NCBI GenBank assembly: GCA_025766275.1 | Contig: JAFKAC010000105.1 | Location: 124,001-188,000 of the forward strand | Reading direction: 5' to 3' | DNA from: Lactarius indigo | Lineage: Eukaryota > Basidiomycota > Agaricomycetes > Russulales > Russulaceae | DNA length: 64,000 nucleotides | Shown: positions 51,738 to 63,870 of the stretch, piece by piece | How positions within the stretch are numbered: the first letter of the stretch is position 1 | Layout: the number at the start of each line of letters is the position of its first letter | Notes under the pieces: generated by a model | The model's database searches: none | Seen by the model: only the letters and a program-made list of their open reading frames with translations | Told to the model about the DNA's origin: nothing | Position numbers and translations under genes: made by a program

Positions 51738-53408
51738 TGCCCTTCCCCCGCGGAGAAGTGCTGCGGCGGCGTGCCCATTCTATTTTCCCTCCCGGGACTA
51801 CCCGTACGAGCCGAGCGCGTTGCCTTATAATAAGCTTCGCCACAACGCGATTGTTTTACTAGGGTGAGTCCACGTTCGATCTCCTCGCGACATAACTAGG
51901 AGAAGATCAACTCAGTTGCTTCCCGAAGTAATGCGCAGCGGTAATGAGACCTAGTTTTCGGCATCTGCGCAGTTACAGTATTCATATCGACTGAATGCAG
52001 GAGAGCACGCCCCATCTGGTGATGTACATGACTCTGCCCCCCTCAGGCGGTCAATCATCCATATCTGTGACCAGTGGGGGGCTTGTCGTCGTTATCTATC
52101 TCGGTATCGGAATCGAGTTCTATGGGGATAAGATGAGATAGCGTGATTCGTGATAGTTCAAGCGCTCACAATTTAGATGGAGTTTTTTAAAAATAAAAAT
52201 CTGCACAGGCGCTATAGGTATGACTAGGCTCCAAGTTCGCCTCTGTTATACACCCATCATCGAAAATGGATGGATCTGTACATGTGCACAACGCCCAATC
52301 GCACGATGCCAAAGTTCACTAGCTTATTTTACCAGATGACAGTGGAACGGGCCACTCCCTGCCTGAGAGTGGGGAGATTCACGGTTTACGAGTGTACGTA
52401 AATCAGAACAAGGGTCAAGAAGACTCCCATAGTTATAGCGGAGTGCCAAATGGGGTTCTGTACAAAGACATTGTGATGGAACAGTGTAGAATGACGCACG
52501 GTCGTTGTTGAGCAGGCAGACTGGTCTTTAAGCATCGGACAATAGACATAGGCAGCTGAAAAAGATAGACCCGGTTTTCTCAGCTTCAAATGGCAAAAGC
52601 CGGTATGGGTCAGCCAGGAGAGGAAATTAGCATGGCAAAGCAATCGAGTAGACGGGGTAATGTTTTGCCCCGAGCAAAGGTATTGCTATTGTCGATGTAC
52701 CGTGTCAAGATCGGACTGAGCCTCGACAGTACGAGGGGAAGAACCGGAAATATGGGAGCCCCTGGTGAGAACCTACCGTGCGATGGTGTTCTCCGCTGGC
52801 CATGCATCGAGCGCTACTCGGTACACCTACGCCAATGTTGTGGCTTCTGAAAAACCGTTCGAGGCCCCATTACCATGTCGTGCCGTCCACAAACAGATCA
52901 TGACGCTGGTAAGACAAGCAACTCACGGAAAGATCCACCACTCTCCGCAGCCCCTATTATCGTCGTATCGTAGCACATTGATGTGGATTTGGGATCACCC
53001 AATGTACCTTTCAACGAAGGCGGAGGTTGCAGAAGTGGCTTGGCGTTGGATCACCCCTGAGGGTTCTTTGACCTGCGAAGTTTAGTTCACTAGCTCCAGC
53101 TAAGAGCAGTTGTAGGGCTTTGTGCAGGCGTATCACCGTTCCAGTGCACGGTCCAGATCCTTAGGAATAGGGGTGCTGACTCGTTTCGCGACCATACCGT
53201 GTGCCATATTCACGGGAGTGTGGGGTTGTCCCGGCCTCGTGGGCTGTATGGGCGTGAATTGGGTTTACACGCCTGCCCCAAATATTAATAGTCTTAGCTA
53301 TTTTGCGTGTGAAAATCAGAAGAAGTTGGCACAACTGGTTCGTATCCGATGGTCATCACTCGAAGAAGCAGAGATTAGGGACCCCGCCTTGGACAAGTTT
53401 GGAGGGTG

Positions 53409-53469
53409 CCATCTGTGATTAGCTTTCTCAGGTACAGATAAAGTGTCTCAAAAAGCTAATCACAGATGG
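53409..53469. repeat. Perfect 18-bp inverted repeat (hairpin) with adjacent direct repeat
   Basis: CCATCTGTGATTAGCTTT at 53409-53426 is the exact reverse complement of 53452-53469, with a 25-bp spacer. A nearby copy of the loop-side sequence (CTTTCT-AGG...TACAGATAAAG) recurs at about 53482-53508. Confidence 0.85.
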
Positions 53470-53583
53470 AGCCCCCCAATGGCTTTCTTAGGAACTGTAC
53501 AGATAAAGACACCACTTACGAGAATTTCTAACAGAAAGAGACAGCGCGAGAAGCCAGGTTGTAAAGCATTGACATCTGTGAGG

Positions 53584-54063
53584 TCATGGGACATGCTGAG
53601 ATGGTAAGTCCAGGGCGTACCTCGAGATGACATCCCCTTTTTGGGAACGAACTTCATAAACCAATGTGTACAAAAGTGTTGACTTTGGGAGCTCCAAGGC
53701 CTCAATGGCTTTGAGTAGCATAGGACCTTTCCCTGACGAGCGCGAAAGGCGAGTCATGAGGACGATCCAAGCAGCACCCGTGAGCAGCGCCCAGAGCCCC
53801 AAGGAACCAGTGACACGGCGAATACCCGGATCCCTCTGGGCAGCGACCAATGGCCGATATCCAAAATCACACAGGGGACTACCGTATGGAAAAAAAACCA
53901 CGTCGTGTGACGCATTCCCGCGCATAGGTCTTGGTCTGGCCGGCGCACATAGTGAAAAAATTTCAAGAAGCAGAGATTTTCGCGGGGAGAAGTTGTGAAA
54001 AGTAGGGGTGCTACGGTCACGGGCTACCACTTTGCATGCGAAAACAATTGAAGCGAGAAGCAT
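53584..54063 (-). other. Open frame with a hydrophobic segment, unrecognised
   Basis: A 159-codon minus frame with SLGLWALLTGAAWIVLM as a plausible membrane helix, followed by KAIEALELPKSTLLYTLVYEV. It could be one exon of a membrane protein. No family or neighbouring exons could be assigned. Confidence 0.3.
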
Positions 54064-54712
54064 AGGGCTGCCAGCGCACAGGCCACGGGTTGTACTGATC
54101 TAGAGATAAGTCAGCTGAGGACCTTCTTTGTTTGCTGAGCGATGTTTACAGCAATCCGCTCGCGAACTCTCTTCACCTCTTGTCTTCGGCGGCAATCTCG
54201 GCTTCTCTTTCTGCCAGTCGCGGAATGGTTTTTCGACGATGGCGTGAAGACCACGTGAAAATCGATGCTTTAAGCTTTATGCTTTATGAGTTGTATTCTC
54301 GTGTTTGTCAGAGACTCAGAGCGGGCGTGTTGATATCATGTTGACGCACCACCGACAGATACAAACACCAATGGCACACGTATCTTGTTTTCACTCGTTG
54401 ACTACTTGGCATATTGATGCTACGAGGGATAGATCTGGAAAACGAGGTGCTTGCCCAGAGACAAATTCTCACGGCCGCCTTATGGTACAGAATTGTGCTG
54501 ATCATTCTTTCGTGGTGTGAGTCACGAGTTCCACTGGTGCATTTCAAGTTGTCGTATCTCGTCGGCGTTCAGCCTGCCAGTGTCCTGCGCTGCTTGGCGG
54601 AACGCACAAATGGTATGCTTGCGTCACCGGGGTTTTAATGGAAAACTCTTATATTCTTACACATAACATTGGTTTACAAGTGGGAAACTTCGAGCAGCGA
54701 AGCTCAGAGACA

Positions 54713-56201
54713 CTAGGACGAGTACACCCCCTGCAGGAGGCTTAATACTTCACCGTAAATTTCAGTCTTTCCGCCCAGTGCGCGCTCGGCTACAATGGGA
54801 AGGTCCTCTTGTGGCACCCTGTACTGATCAAGAGTTGTTTTCAGGCCGAGATCATTTACGAGCCTAAAGTCATAAATGAGAATCAAGCGTCAAATAATCC
54901 AGGTAAAGCGAAGCTTACCCGTCGATGAGTTCACCAAGCCTAAGCACATCGCCTTCAAGCGACCCAGTCGTTGGCTGATGAAGTTGGTACAAAGCACCTG
55001 CGAGCCATTGCTTGTCCTCTTCGGACGCAATCCTGGCTTTCAGTCGGACGGTCGGAGCCAGCGTCACGCACTGAGCAAAAAGTTCAGAATCATACGCCCC
55101 TTTTCTGGCCTGGGCAAATCTCACCGAAGTGAACCCATGCGGTATGCTATATGTTGCCCCGAGTTTGTGTCCGAGGGCGTGGGACAAGCCAATAGCGCTA
55201 GAGAGAAAGTTTAGGGTCGGAACACCTGGCAGGTCGATGGTGATCACCTGTACTTCTCCATGCGCGCTGGCCAGAGGCTCATCCACGCTGCCATCTGTAG
55301 CTTCTGCCGCGTGTGGATATCATTAGGGTCGGCCTTTGATTTTGGCAGATATTTGAACAGATCCGCAATGGCTGCATGGCAGAGGACCTTCACCGGCGGT
55401 ACCACGAACGGGCGGTACAATGACTCGACGGCATGATCCAGAGCGCGGATTCCAGTGGAAAGCCTATACTCACAATGTGTCATGACGTCCCGCGGCGCGC
55501 GTAGGAAAGCACTCACCATAGCCTTTCTGGGGTGGGAAGCGTGAGTTCCGCGTCGAGGATGATGCCGGCAGGAGCAAGATAAGGCGAGTTCACGTTCGCC
55601 TTGTGACCACTCTCGTCGGTATATCCTGCGCCGATCTTTCGCGAAATCAGGGCCATTTGCTGAAACACAATCGACGGACGACGGGGGACCACGCACCGAA
55701 TACTCCGCGGCGCTGAGCGTTGTGGGAATAGCGATCTGACGAGGGAATTCCCCGCCGCGCTCCTGTTGCACAAAGTAGATGATTGCCTTGGAGGCGTCGA
55801 TCGGTGAACCGCCGCCGATTGAAACGATGATGTCTGCCCCGGACTTCTTGAACAGGTCCGCGCCAGCACGAATTCCAGCAATGGGAGTGTGTTCTCCAAT
55901 GTCATAGAAAGTATCCACATATCGGTTCTGCTCACGCAGGATGCCCTCTACCTTTTTCACAATGTCCGTCTGTGCGTTATGATAGTTAGAGAACTGCCCA
56001 AATGAGATACGTTGAGCATACCTTTGTGAAAAGACTCTTTCCAGTGACGACCAGGGCTTTCGAGGCTCCCAAGTCGCCGAGCAGTTTCGGAAGGGCAGTT
56101 GAGACACTCCCAGGACCATAATACAGCCCTTCGAGGGTATGGGTCCAGGCATAATACCCGCTAAAGTCTGTCTGTCCAGGTGCCGGTGCTGACATGACCA
56201 A
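54713..56201 (-). CDS. Iron-containing alcohol dehydrogenase / maleylacetate reductase-like
   Basis: A multi-exon gene from ATG 56201 (or 56192, MSAPAPGQ) to TAG 54713. Blocks in order: LEGLYYGPGSVSTALPKLL, ALVVTGKSLFTK, DIGEHTPIAGIRAGADLFKK, then IIVSIGGGSPIDASKAI (NAD(P)-binding GGGS), IAIPTTLSAAEYS, GIILDAELTLPTPERLW, STGIRALDHAVESLY and IGLSHALGHKLGATYSIPHG. The last two carry the metal-binding His residues. The intron joining EKY to S-AIGLSH uses donor GTGATC. The C-terminal helical domain is complete. Family members reduce maleylacetate or aldehydes. The TTLSAAEYS block favours the maleylacetate-reductase branch, a tentative call. A divergent flavin-reductase-fold gene follows. Confidence 0.88.
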
Positions 56202-56867
56202 TACTCTCTATGGATGGCAAAGTAACAGTGAATGCTCTATACAGGAGGGCGTCCTAATATATGGCCCAGCGGTGGTGTGAGCGAATACGATGACAAACCT
56301 AGGCGGGGGACTTCGGGACTGCGATTTCAGTGCAGGCCGAAGGCCGGAGCAAACTTGCCTAATATTGAGTCATCGAAATCTGGAGACCACAAAACCTACC
56401 TCTCACGACGGCGACTCGGACTCGGATGACTGCGCCGCCCCTTATGCAGGCCTTATGGCACAGAGGGGCCCTTATAGACCTCGTCGTCAATCAAAGGGAT
56501 ACTGATAACTGGGATCAGTGATCACAACAAGGTGATAATTAACTTTCAGTTGTTAAGCGCCAAGCGCCGGGCAATTGATAGCAATATATTCATGCAATGA
56601 CAAGTGCGAAGACAAGAGTACATGACTCTACTCTAATCCATTTGGAGCAATGCAACAGACGCGGTGGTAAGGGAAATAAACGGTCTAGCAGTCTGTTACT
56701 GGGCCTAACAGTGCCAACATAGGCTAGCACTGCTTGCCGGCAGTATTCCATGCTCTCATGCTCTGTCATCCAAGCGGCCTTATCGTGCCTATCGTTCATA
56801 GGCTGGTCGGGGTGTCAATATGATATATACTTGTATCAGCCGATTATCACCGACCTTCACATCCCTC
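56202..56867. other. Shared divergent promoter region
   Basis: 666 bp between the Fe-ADH and flavin-reductase starts. No gene is seen. Confidence 0.5.
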
Positions 56868-57989
56868 ATGAGTTTGGGTTCTGCCCCCCCGAGTGACGTA
56901 GTCGAACTTGCGCCGTTCACCAGAGCGCATCCCTTCAGATTGACCGAACCCCCGAACAAAAATTGGAAAGTCGGAGATGGACTGTTGGAAACACCTCTAG
57001 GGCAAGACTGGAAAGCAGACGAGGAACTAGGATGGAAGACGTGGGAGATGGCAAAGACATCAACTGCGTGAGCACCACCCGCACATCCCTTGATCGTATA
57101 GAGATACATACCTTTGGATTCAGGGATGCGACCCAGATACTTAATAGCACCGTGATTCCACGGCCGATTGCATTCGTGTCTACATTGTCAGCCGAAAACA
57201 GTCCAAATCTTGCGCCATTCAGGTATGGTATACGCCTCATGCACGCCACGATTCGCTTGGTATTTTATCGATGACGCATTTCGATAGTTTTTTTCAAGTG
57301 GCGAGTGATGAAAAGGCTGCGCCGTGATTCCGTTCCTCATGATGGTTTGAATTGGCAGGTAGCCTACAACCCCCCAATCATCAGCGTCTCGTTCAGGCTT
57401 TTTCCACGGCAACCCAAGAACACACGCGACAACATTCTTGCCACAAAAGAATTTGTCGTCAACTTGATCAGCGAACCATTTGTCGAAGCGGCCAACGAGG
57501 CGTCTGTTGAAGCTCCCGCAGATATCAGCGAGTGGGACGTGTCTGGCCTAACCCAAGAACCCAGTGTAAGGAAACGACGTTTTGGTTGTAAACTAGCCGA
57601 CCAACAGGGTTATCGATAGGTGCACGTTAAGCCAGCGCGAGTGAGGGAAAGTGCGGTGAGTCTGGAATGTGAGGTACGGATACGACTGGTTCCACGTTGA
57701 ATTGTACGTACGATTGGGTATACTGACATGCCACACCCACCAGCTGTTCCAGTCGCAGGATATCTTCCCTGATGGGAGCACAATACCTTCTGCGACACTC
57801 GTTCTCGGTCGAGTGAGATACGTACACGTCCGCAATTCTGTCTTGCAACCTGACGGACTGCGGGCCAACCCGGCAAAGTTGCGGCCGGTATCAAGAATCA
57901 GTGGCCTGACTTACGCAAGACTTGGGGAGGGATTTAATCTCCAGAGACCCGAATGGAGTGATGTCAAGCGAGTTCTCGAAGCCAAATGA
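56868..57989 (+). CDS. Flavin reductase-like FMN-binding split-barrel protein
   Basis: It starts at ATG 56868 (MSLGSAPPSDVVELAPF) and ends with TGA at 57987. Exon 1 joins via a 56-bp intron to DATQILNSTVIPRPIAFVST, the flavin-binding strand of the Flavin_Reduct fold, then NLAPF. A 10-nt microexon (57288-57297) supplies SFFQ before VAYNPPIISVSF. Later blocks are KNTRDNILATKEFVVNLIS, EAANEASVEAP, a short exon ending ESAVSLECE, and DIFPDGSTIPSATLVLGRV, with C-terminal SGLTYARLGEG. These proteins bind FMN and supply reduced flavin or act on aromatic or heterocyclic substrates. The divergent Fe-ADH neighbour suggests a joint catabolic role. Confidence 0.86.
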
Positions 57990-58612
57990 ATAACGTGGTG
58001 GGGGAGGGGGGAAATATCGGGTTCGGTTATCAGATGCGCAGAGATAGTATCGCAATTTTGGCAGTAGCAGATATAGTATTTGGCTGGATGAGGGGGAGAA
58101 GAGCGCCTGGCCATGACGAAGCGACGACGTGGGAGTCCCTGGCACATGCACACAAGTCACACACTTGGACAGAACCGGAAATGAAAGGTTTCCAACGTTC
58201 GGCGGTGTTCGTAGTAAGTCCAGTGGGCCATTAGGAGGCAGATGAAGGACGAATTGAAGCTGTGCGGCGGGCAATGAGACATGGTCGTGTAGTCGGAGCC
58301 TCATGTCATCGTGCAGGCAGACTGACAACTGAAATCAAATCTGCCACGTGCTCTATATTCTCAAGTCTACCATACCTTCGTTACCAGTGCGTTCGAAAGA
58401 TGTACAATAAATTTTACTTTGGACGCTAACCGCTCTTTGTTCCAGCCCTCTTTTGATAACCTCCTTTTTGCCCGTATTTTTCTGTCTTCCAACTCAATTT
58501 CCCCCGGTTCCGGCCCTTCATATAGAGAACCCTACAAGGTCCACTTGCACCGCTCAACCGCTTTCCTCGCTTTCCCTCTCCATCACACAATCTCGCCGCG
58601 GCCCTTCGTGTC
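57990..58612. other. Intergenic, promoter of the Sec7/PH gene
   Basis: 623 bp. A pyrimidine-rich tract (about 58440-58600) typical of fungal promoters and 5' UTRs precedes the ATG at 58613. No gene. Confidence 0.5.
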
Positions 58613-61600
58613 ATGGAGCCATCAACTCCAGCCGAACAACGCGCCTTTGCCGTTGCCAAACTCAAGCGCGCCGCCTCTCTTCCTCGCATGAAAGATGGTC
58701 GAAGACCACCTATGCATGTTGAAGCCGTCAGCGAGGGGGAGAGGTCGCAACTGGATCGTCAGGAATTGGGCGCGGATGTCCAGATGAGTGACGACAGCCC
58801 AATGATGTCGGAAACTCAAGTTGGCGACGATGCTCGTCAAAATCGGGTAGAGCCAGAACCTGATGTCGAGACTGAACATAGCGAAGCCAAGCTCGACGAT
58901 CCGAAGACCGAAGAAGAACCAATCATATCGCCCCCCGCAACCCCTTTACTACCGGAAGATACCCCGACAAAGTCGAGGCGTCGTTCGCGCTCCCGTTCAA
59001 GGGGGCGAAGCTCCAAGGACTTCAAAGGCAAAGCCAAGGCAACTCAGTCTCCTCAGTCTCCTCGCCCCCAAAATGCCGCCGTGTCTGCGAACGATTCTTC
59101 GCCCGACGAAGGGCCTATTTCTTCTGCTCCTCAACCCAATAATTTCGCCTCTCCCCCCCTAATATCCCCAATACCCGCTCATTTTGCCTTGCTCCAAGCG
59201 CAGCGTATACTCGCGTCCCCGGAACCTGGTATAATATATCCCGGAACTTCTCCGCCAACGCCCATGCTCCCTACTCTACAAGACATTCAGCGTGGACTTT
59301 TCCGCTCAAACAGCGCCGCAGCGCGTTTGATAGCCTTGCAACAGCTGGCGGGGCCCGACACTTATGACCACTCACATGCATCGCCACCTGTCACACCGCC
59401 ACCTCTTCCTAAATTAGGTCGCTGGAACACCGTAGGCGGAAGTGGAGGCGAGCGCGTCGCTGCTCGCAAGGTCATGATGCGTCATATCGGCAAGCGCCTG
59501 AAAGAGGCGGAGGCAGACCAGACTAGTGGAGGTGAGGACCCTCAACCCGCAATACCGGTGCGTCGTAAGCGACGTTCAAAACGTACTTCAACGAGGTCGA
59601 CCGTTGTCGACGATCGTGATCCACCTACGGCTGCTTCTCCGACCACCCCTGTGTTTCCAACTCCAGCTTTACCCCCACCTACTCCTGAGCCAGCACGCGA
59701 CGAAAGTGATCCCCGCTCCCTCTCCGTACGGAGTCCAACACCGAACCCAAGGAGCCCCAGCGTCGAGCGTAGTCGAGAAGACACTTTGGCCAAGCTGACA
59801 GGAGAGTCACCGCCCGTTACAACTTACTATGAGACTCCGTTGGATCGGCGAGGTGTGGTGGTTGAGGATGATGACGCTCCCGATCCCGATCACGGTCAAG
59901 CCTCCCCTATCCCACGTTTGGCGTACAATGGCCGCTCTGATACTCCTCAAGCCTCCATCCGACCACCTCACCCTTCTGGCTCTCCATCAAATGCTTCGGC
60001 AGAGTTGGGAGACTCCGGTGTTTCCGAATATTTGTCGGAGTCTGCTCAGGAGCATCAAGACGTGTTCCCGACCTCTCCATTTGCTACACCTCTACGCGAG
60101 AGGCAAGGACCCGATGAGGAGGAAGAGGATTCTCGTGCCGAAAATGAAACGGCAAGACGCCCGCCCTGGAGCGATGCCTATGACCGTGAGATTAGTTGGG
60201 TGGCTGAGCTAGGTCAGTTTAATTTAGTTGCGTACCTTTCAAGTTGCTCAGGCTTACGATGTCTGCTTGCACTAGTTCCCGCAACAGTTCCGGAGCGCAT
60301 TCCCGTTCACGACGACAACGACTATGATGACACAGATGACACAGACGAGCCGAAGGGCCATCTGACCACTTCACTGCCTCAGTCGGATCCTGAGGAACAT
60401 GAGCACGAAGACGATGATGAATCTTTGCCGCGTGCGTCTTCACATTCCACGCATTCGAAGGACCTTTTGGTGGACATCGAAACCTCTCCTGGACCACCTA
60501 ATCCTTCCAATATACCGCCATCTCCATCGTCTGCCATCGTTCTTCACAGACACTTCAGTGATGATTCTCGTCTCTTCCCTGCCCGTCTTTCGTTGTCATC
60601 ACCTAGTCAACCTGAGCTCTCCTCGCCAAACCCAGAATATCAAGAATGGGAGGAGTCTCTGCGGGTGATTGTCACTGACTCTACGCCAAAGAAAAATGGA
60701 GAGGGCTCACGGCGCGGATGGGAAAAGTTCAAAGATTTTGTTCGGCCAGGTTCAAGTAACGGGAGGCGATCACGGACGAATAGCATCAGGGAGCGCGCGA
60801 ACAACACCGATTCTAGTACAAGCAGGGAGAGCGGTGCGAGCATAACAAGTCCCTATAAGGCGGACAAAGGCCTAACAAGCCCCTCCAAGACGGACAAAGG
60901 TGATTGAGAACAACCTTTAGTTCCGATGCACGTTCACCTGACCGATTATGGCCAGAGCCCGCTTCCTCATACTTTCCGAGCTCACCTGGCGCCGTATCCC
61001 CTGTGCCTCCGGCGTCCAGCGAAACTTTACTCAAGTATGGTGGTGACGCCAAACTATTCCCATTCCCGGGTATTTTCCCAGGCGTGAAGAGACTGGAAGA
61101 AGAGCGACGTACTCGTGTCGGCGGCCTATCACTCAACGCCTCTTCCCCCGATATCGCGTCACCTCCAACCCTAGATGAATTCTCCGCCATAAGTTCGGGT
61201 TCTGCGTCCTCACGTACTCCTCAAGCTTCTCCAGAATTTTCTCGAGACCGGAAGTTGTCGCACCAGGCCTCCGACACGCGCCTTTTCCAGAAGTACAACT
61301 CGGGGAATACTCCACCGGCGTTGTCATCACCGTCGACATCTACGACCCAGCCAGACCCCACTTCCCCACACACTCCCAACAATTCTGGATGGCTTGGTGG
61401 AAAATTACCCACCAATCGTGAGGGCGTCAAAAAGTGGCTGATTACCAAGGGACTGTTTCCTTCTCAGTCCTCGCAGTCTTCACATCCTGGCCTCCAGCAG
61501 CCAATTTTGGGTCCTGTTGTTACCTCACAGTCGGGATCGACGGATGTGAGCAGAAAGCCATCGCTGTCCGATCTCTTTGATGCTGGGAAAGACAGCGAAC

Positions 61601-63870
61601 TTATGACAGACATGTCGAGGACGCCTACCACTATCAACGAGAACACACCACAAAGCGGAGCATCTCAAAACGGCCACGAGGCCGAGGGAGGAGCGTTTTC
61701 TTCTGAGGGGTCCTCCACACCAGAAACGCCAGCCTACGACAAGCAGCCTTATGATACTCCGCATGTCCTCGCTTCGAATGGAGACGCCCAATCTGAAACT
61801 TATCCTGCCCAGTCCATGTCGCCTGCCCCAGACCCTAATTCCTCCGCTACCCCTGATCCGACGTCATCGTTGGACGATTACGCCAGCCAATCCTCGCCTT
61901 CGTCCACATCGCCGGAACGCTTTTTAGAACCAACAACTTCGCGTACGCCGGGAACGATGATACTTGAACGACTAGATGAAATCCTAGGACATGGGTCGCG
62001 TGGTTCAGATGGCTCTTCCTTCGTCGACGACCCGCCGAGGAAGTTGCTCCTATCTTCACAAGTGCTCCAGGTCGCCAACTCGAATACAGTGAAGGATCGC
62101 TTCCTGTTTTTGTTCAACGACATCCTTGTGATCGCCAAGCCGGTTACGCACGACTACGACGCACTCCTGGACACGAGCAAACCCTCGCCTTTGGATCGGA
62201 AGTTCATCGTGAAGAGCGTCGCACAACTGCGCGATGTCAAATTTACGGCCGATAGAGACGACCTTCCACTTGGCTCATCCGTGTCTATCAACCGAAATCC
62301 ACTTGTCAGGACTTTTGTCGTTCAGTTCTCGAAGGACGCGGATCACGCGATAGCCCAGTTCTTCGAGAAATCTGGCACACGCGATGACCCGACAGTGCTC
62401 GGCCAGCTGCTATTCAGGATGCTGGATCTTGACAGGGCAAAGTTGGGCGATTATCTGTCACGGAGGACGTCGAAGGTCGTGCTCAAGGCGTTTATCGGGA
62501 GCTTTGACTTCGGCGGGGTTCGGATCGACAAGGCGCTTCGTGTGTTCCTTCAGTCGCTTCACCTCGCTCCTTCGAGGTACTCCAACCCCCTCGAATATGT
62601 CTCAGACTCTTTCGCCAGCCGTTGGTACGATGCGAACGCCGACCTCGTCGCATACGACAAGGATCTTGCCCTCAGGCTTGTCCGCGCGGTGATCCAGCTG
62701 AATGGCGTTCTTTATGGGGGCGTTGTACAGGACCCGTGGGACCACGTGCAAATCAAGCGGAACGTAACAAGCCGCGATTTTATTGATGCGTTCCGGCGAT
62801 ACGACCCACGGTGTCTTGTCCCTGACGAACTACTGGACAGAATCCACGCGTCCATTAGGCGAGAGCCGCTTTCCCAAGCTCGTAATTCTGCACATTCGAC
62901 GACGCCAGATCAGCTCATCGTACTGAAGCGCCCGATTCCGTCACGCCTCACTTACCGCATGCAGTCTGAGCCCATCATCGTGCGCATCCCTCAAGTGGAC
63001 CCCTCGCTCACCATTCATCTGCACGGCAATGAGCTCATCTTTGATCCGCCCTACCTCTCATTCACCCGTTCCGCCGAGGCGTCTTTCCGCATTACCGGCA
63101 CGGGTCTTGGCCTCAAGACGGTGTCATTCTCTCGTTCGGGGCCAAGTGCGTTGCTGTATACGGGCCTCCCGTTGAGCAGTCCAATCGTGATCGAGCGGAG
63201 CTTTATGCGTAATACGTTCCAACTTGCGTTTGTGAACCACGAAGGCTCGAAGCGGCGATACATGTTCAGTGTCGACGACCCGGTCATGCGATACAACTGG
63301 ACTGTCTCTCTAAAACGCCAGATCGATATCGTCAGTGCGGGTCAACAGGCGCAGGCCGTAGGGTCCAGTCCGTTCCATCGGGCGGCTGAGCAGATTGCGT
63401 TCCGCGTGCTACAGGAGACACTGATACCGCCTCTGTCGGCGAACCGTGGGATCCCTCCGTTCGCTAGCCAGTACTTCCCGACACAGGCCCCCGTTCAGCC
63501 GCTTTCGCCCCGACGTAATAATCGTCCCTATGCTAACGGAAAAGAGACACCGCCACTCCCGCATCATGTGCGGTCAAAGTCGCGTAGCCAGGTATACCAC
63601 CGCCATGGACCAGGGAAGCTCGAACACCAGCAGCTCGACCTGTTACTTTCACCGAACGGCAGTGACGGCACGGACTCGCCCGAGACGGACGCTGAGGATG
63701 CCTCGCCCCGAGAAGGAGGCTCTCGTTTGTGGGGAGGCAAAGAGCTGGAGATGATTTGCCAGCAAAATAGCGCGATTGTGTTGGTTCTTGCGTCATCACA
63801 GAGCGAGCCTGTGCACAGCAGACCGACACCTTCACCAGCACCTCTGCGCCCCGCGATCCCTGTTCAATAA
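58613..63870 (+). CDS. Large PH-Sec7-PH protein (ARF-GEF-like) with degenerate active site
   Basis: Exons 58613-60899 and 60956-63870, joined over a 56-bp intron, give 1733 aa. Residues 1-1120 are disordered, Ser/Pro-rich and acidic, with an RS stretch (SRRRSRSRSRGRSS). Residues ~1123-1200 look like a PH domain (KLLLSSQVLQVAN, DRFLFLFNDILVIAK). Residues ~1242-1355 form a Sec7 fold: LGDYLSRRTSKVVLKAFIGSF, FGGVRIDKALRVFLQSLHL, then DKDLALRLVRAVIQLNGVLYG. A second PH domain (~1414-1555) contains PYLSFTRSAEASFRI and MRYNWTVSLKRQ. Sec7 domains load GTP on ARF GTPases in membrane traffic. The catalytic Glu loop (LPGEA) reads LAPSR and LNTDLH reads LNGVLY, so exchange activity is doubtful. A 63-nt in-frame GT-AG interval near 60212 could be a further intron. 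Confidence 0.82.

Larger units (their letters stand above)
50808..54712. other. Gene-poor region, 3.9 kb
   Basis: No confident gene. It holds a Cys-rich frame with a C-x2-C...H...C pattern (51189-51737), a perfect 18-bp inverted repeat (53409-53469) and a minus frame with a hydrophobic segment (53584-54063). Probably mostly decayed mobile DNA. Confidence 0.5.

Noticed and set aside
60890..60915. Stop at 60905 read as the end of one gene and start of another
   Set aside because: A 56-bp GT-AG intron (60900-60955) joins both frames in phase and links the disordered head to the PH-Sec7-PH part.
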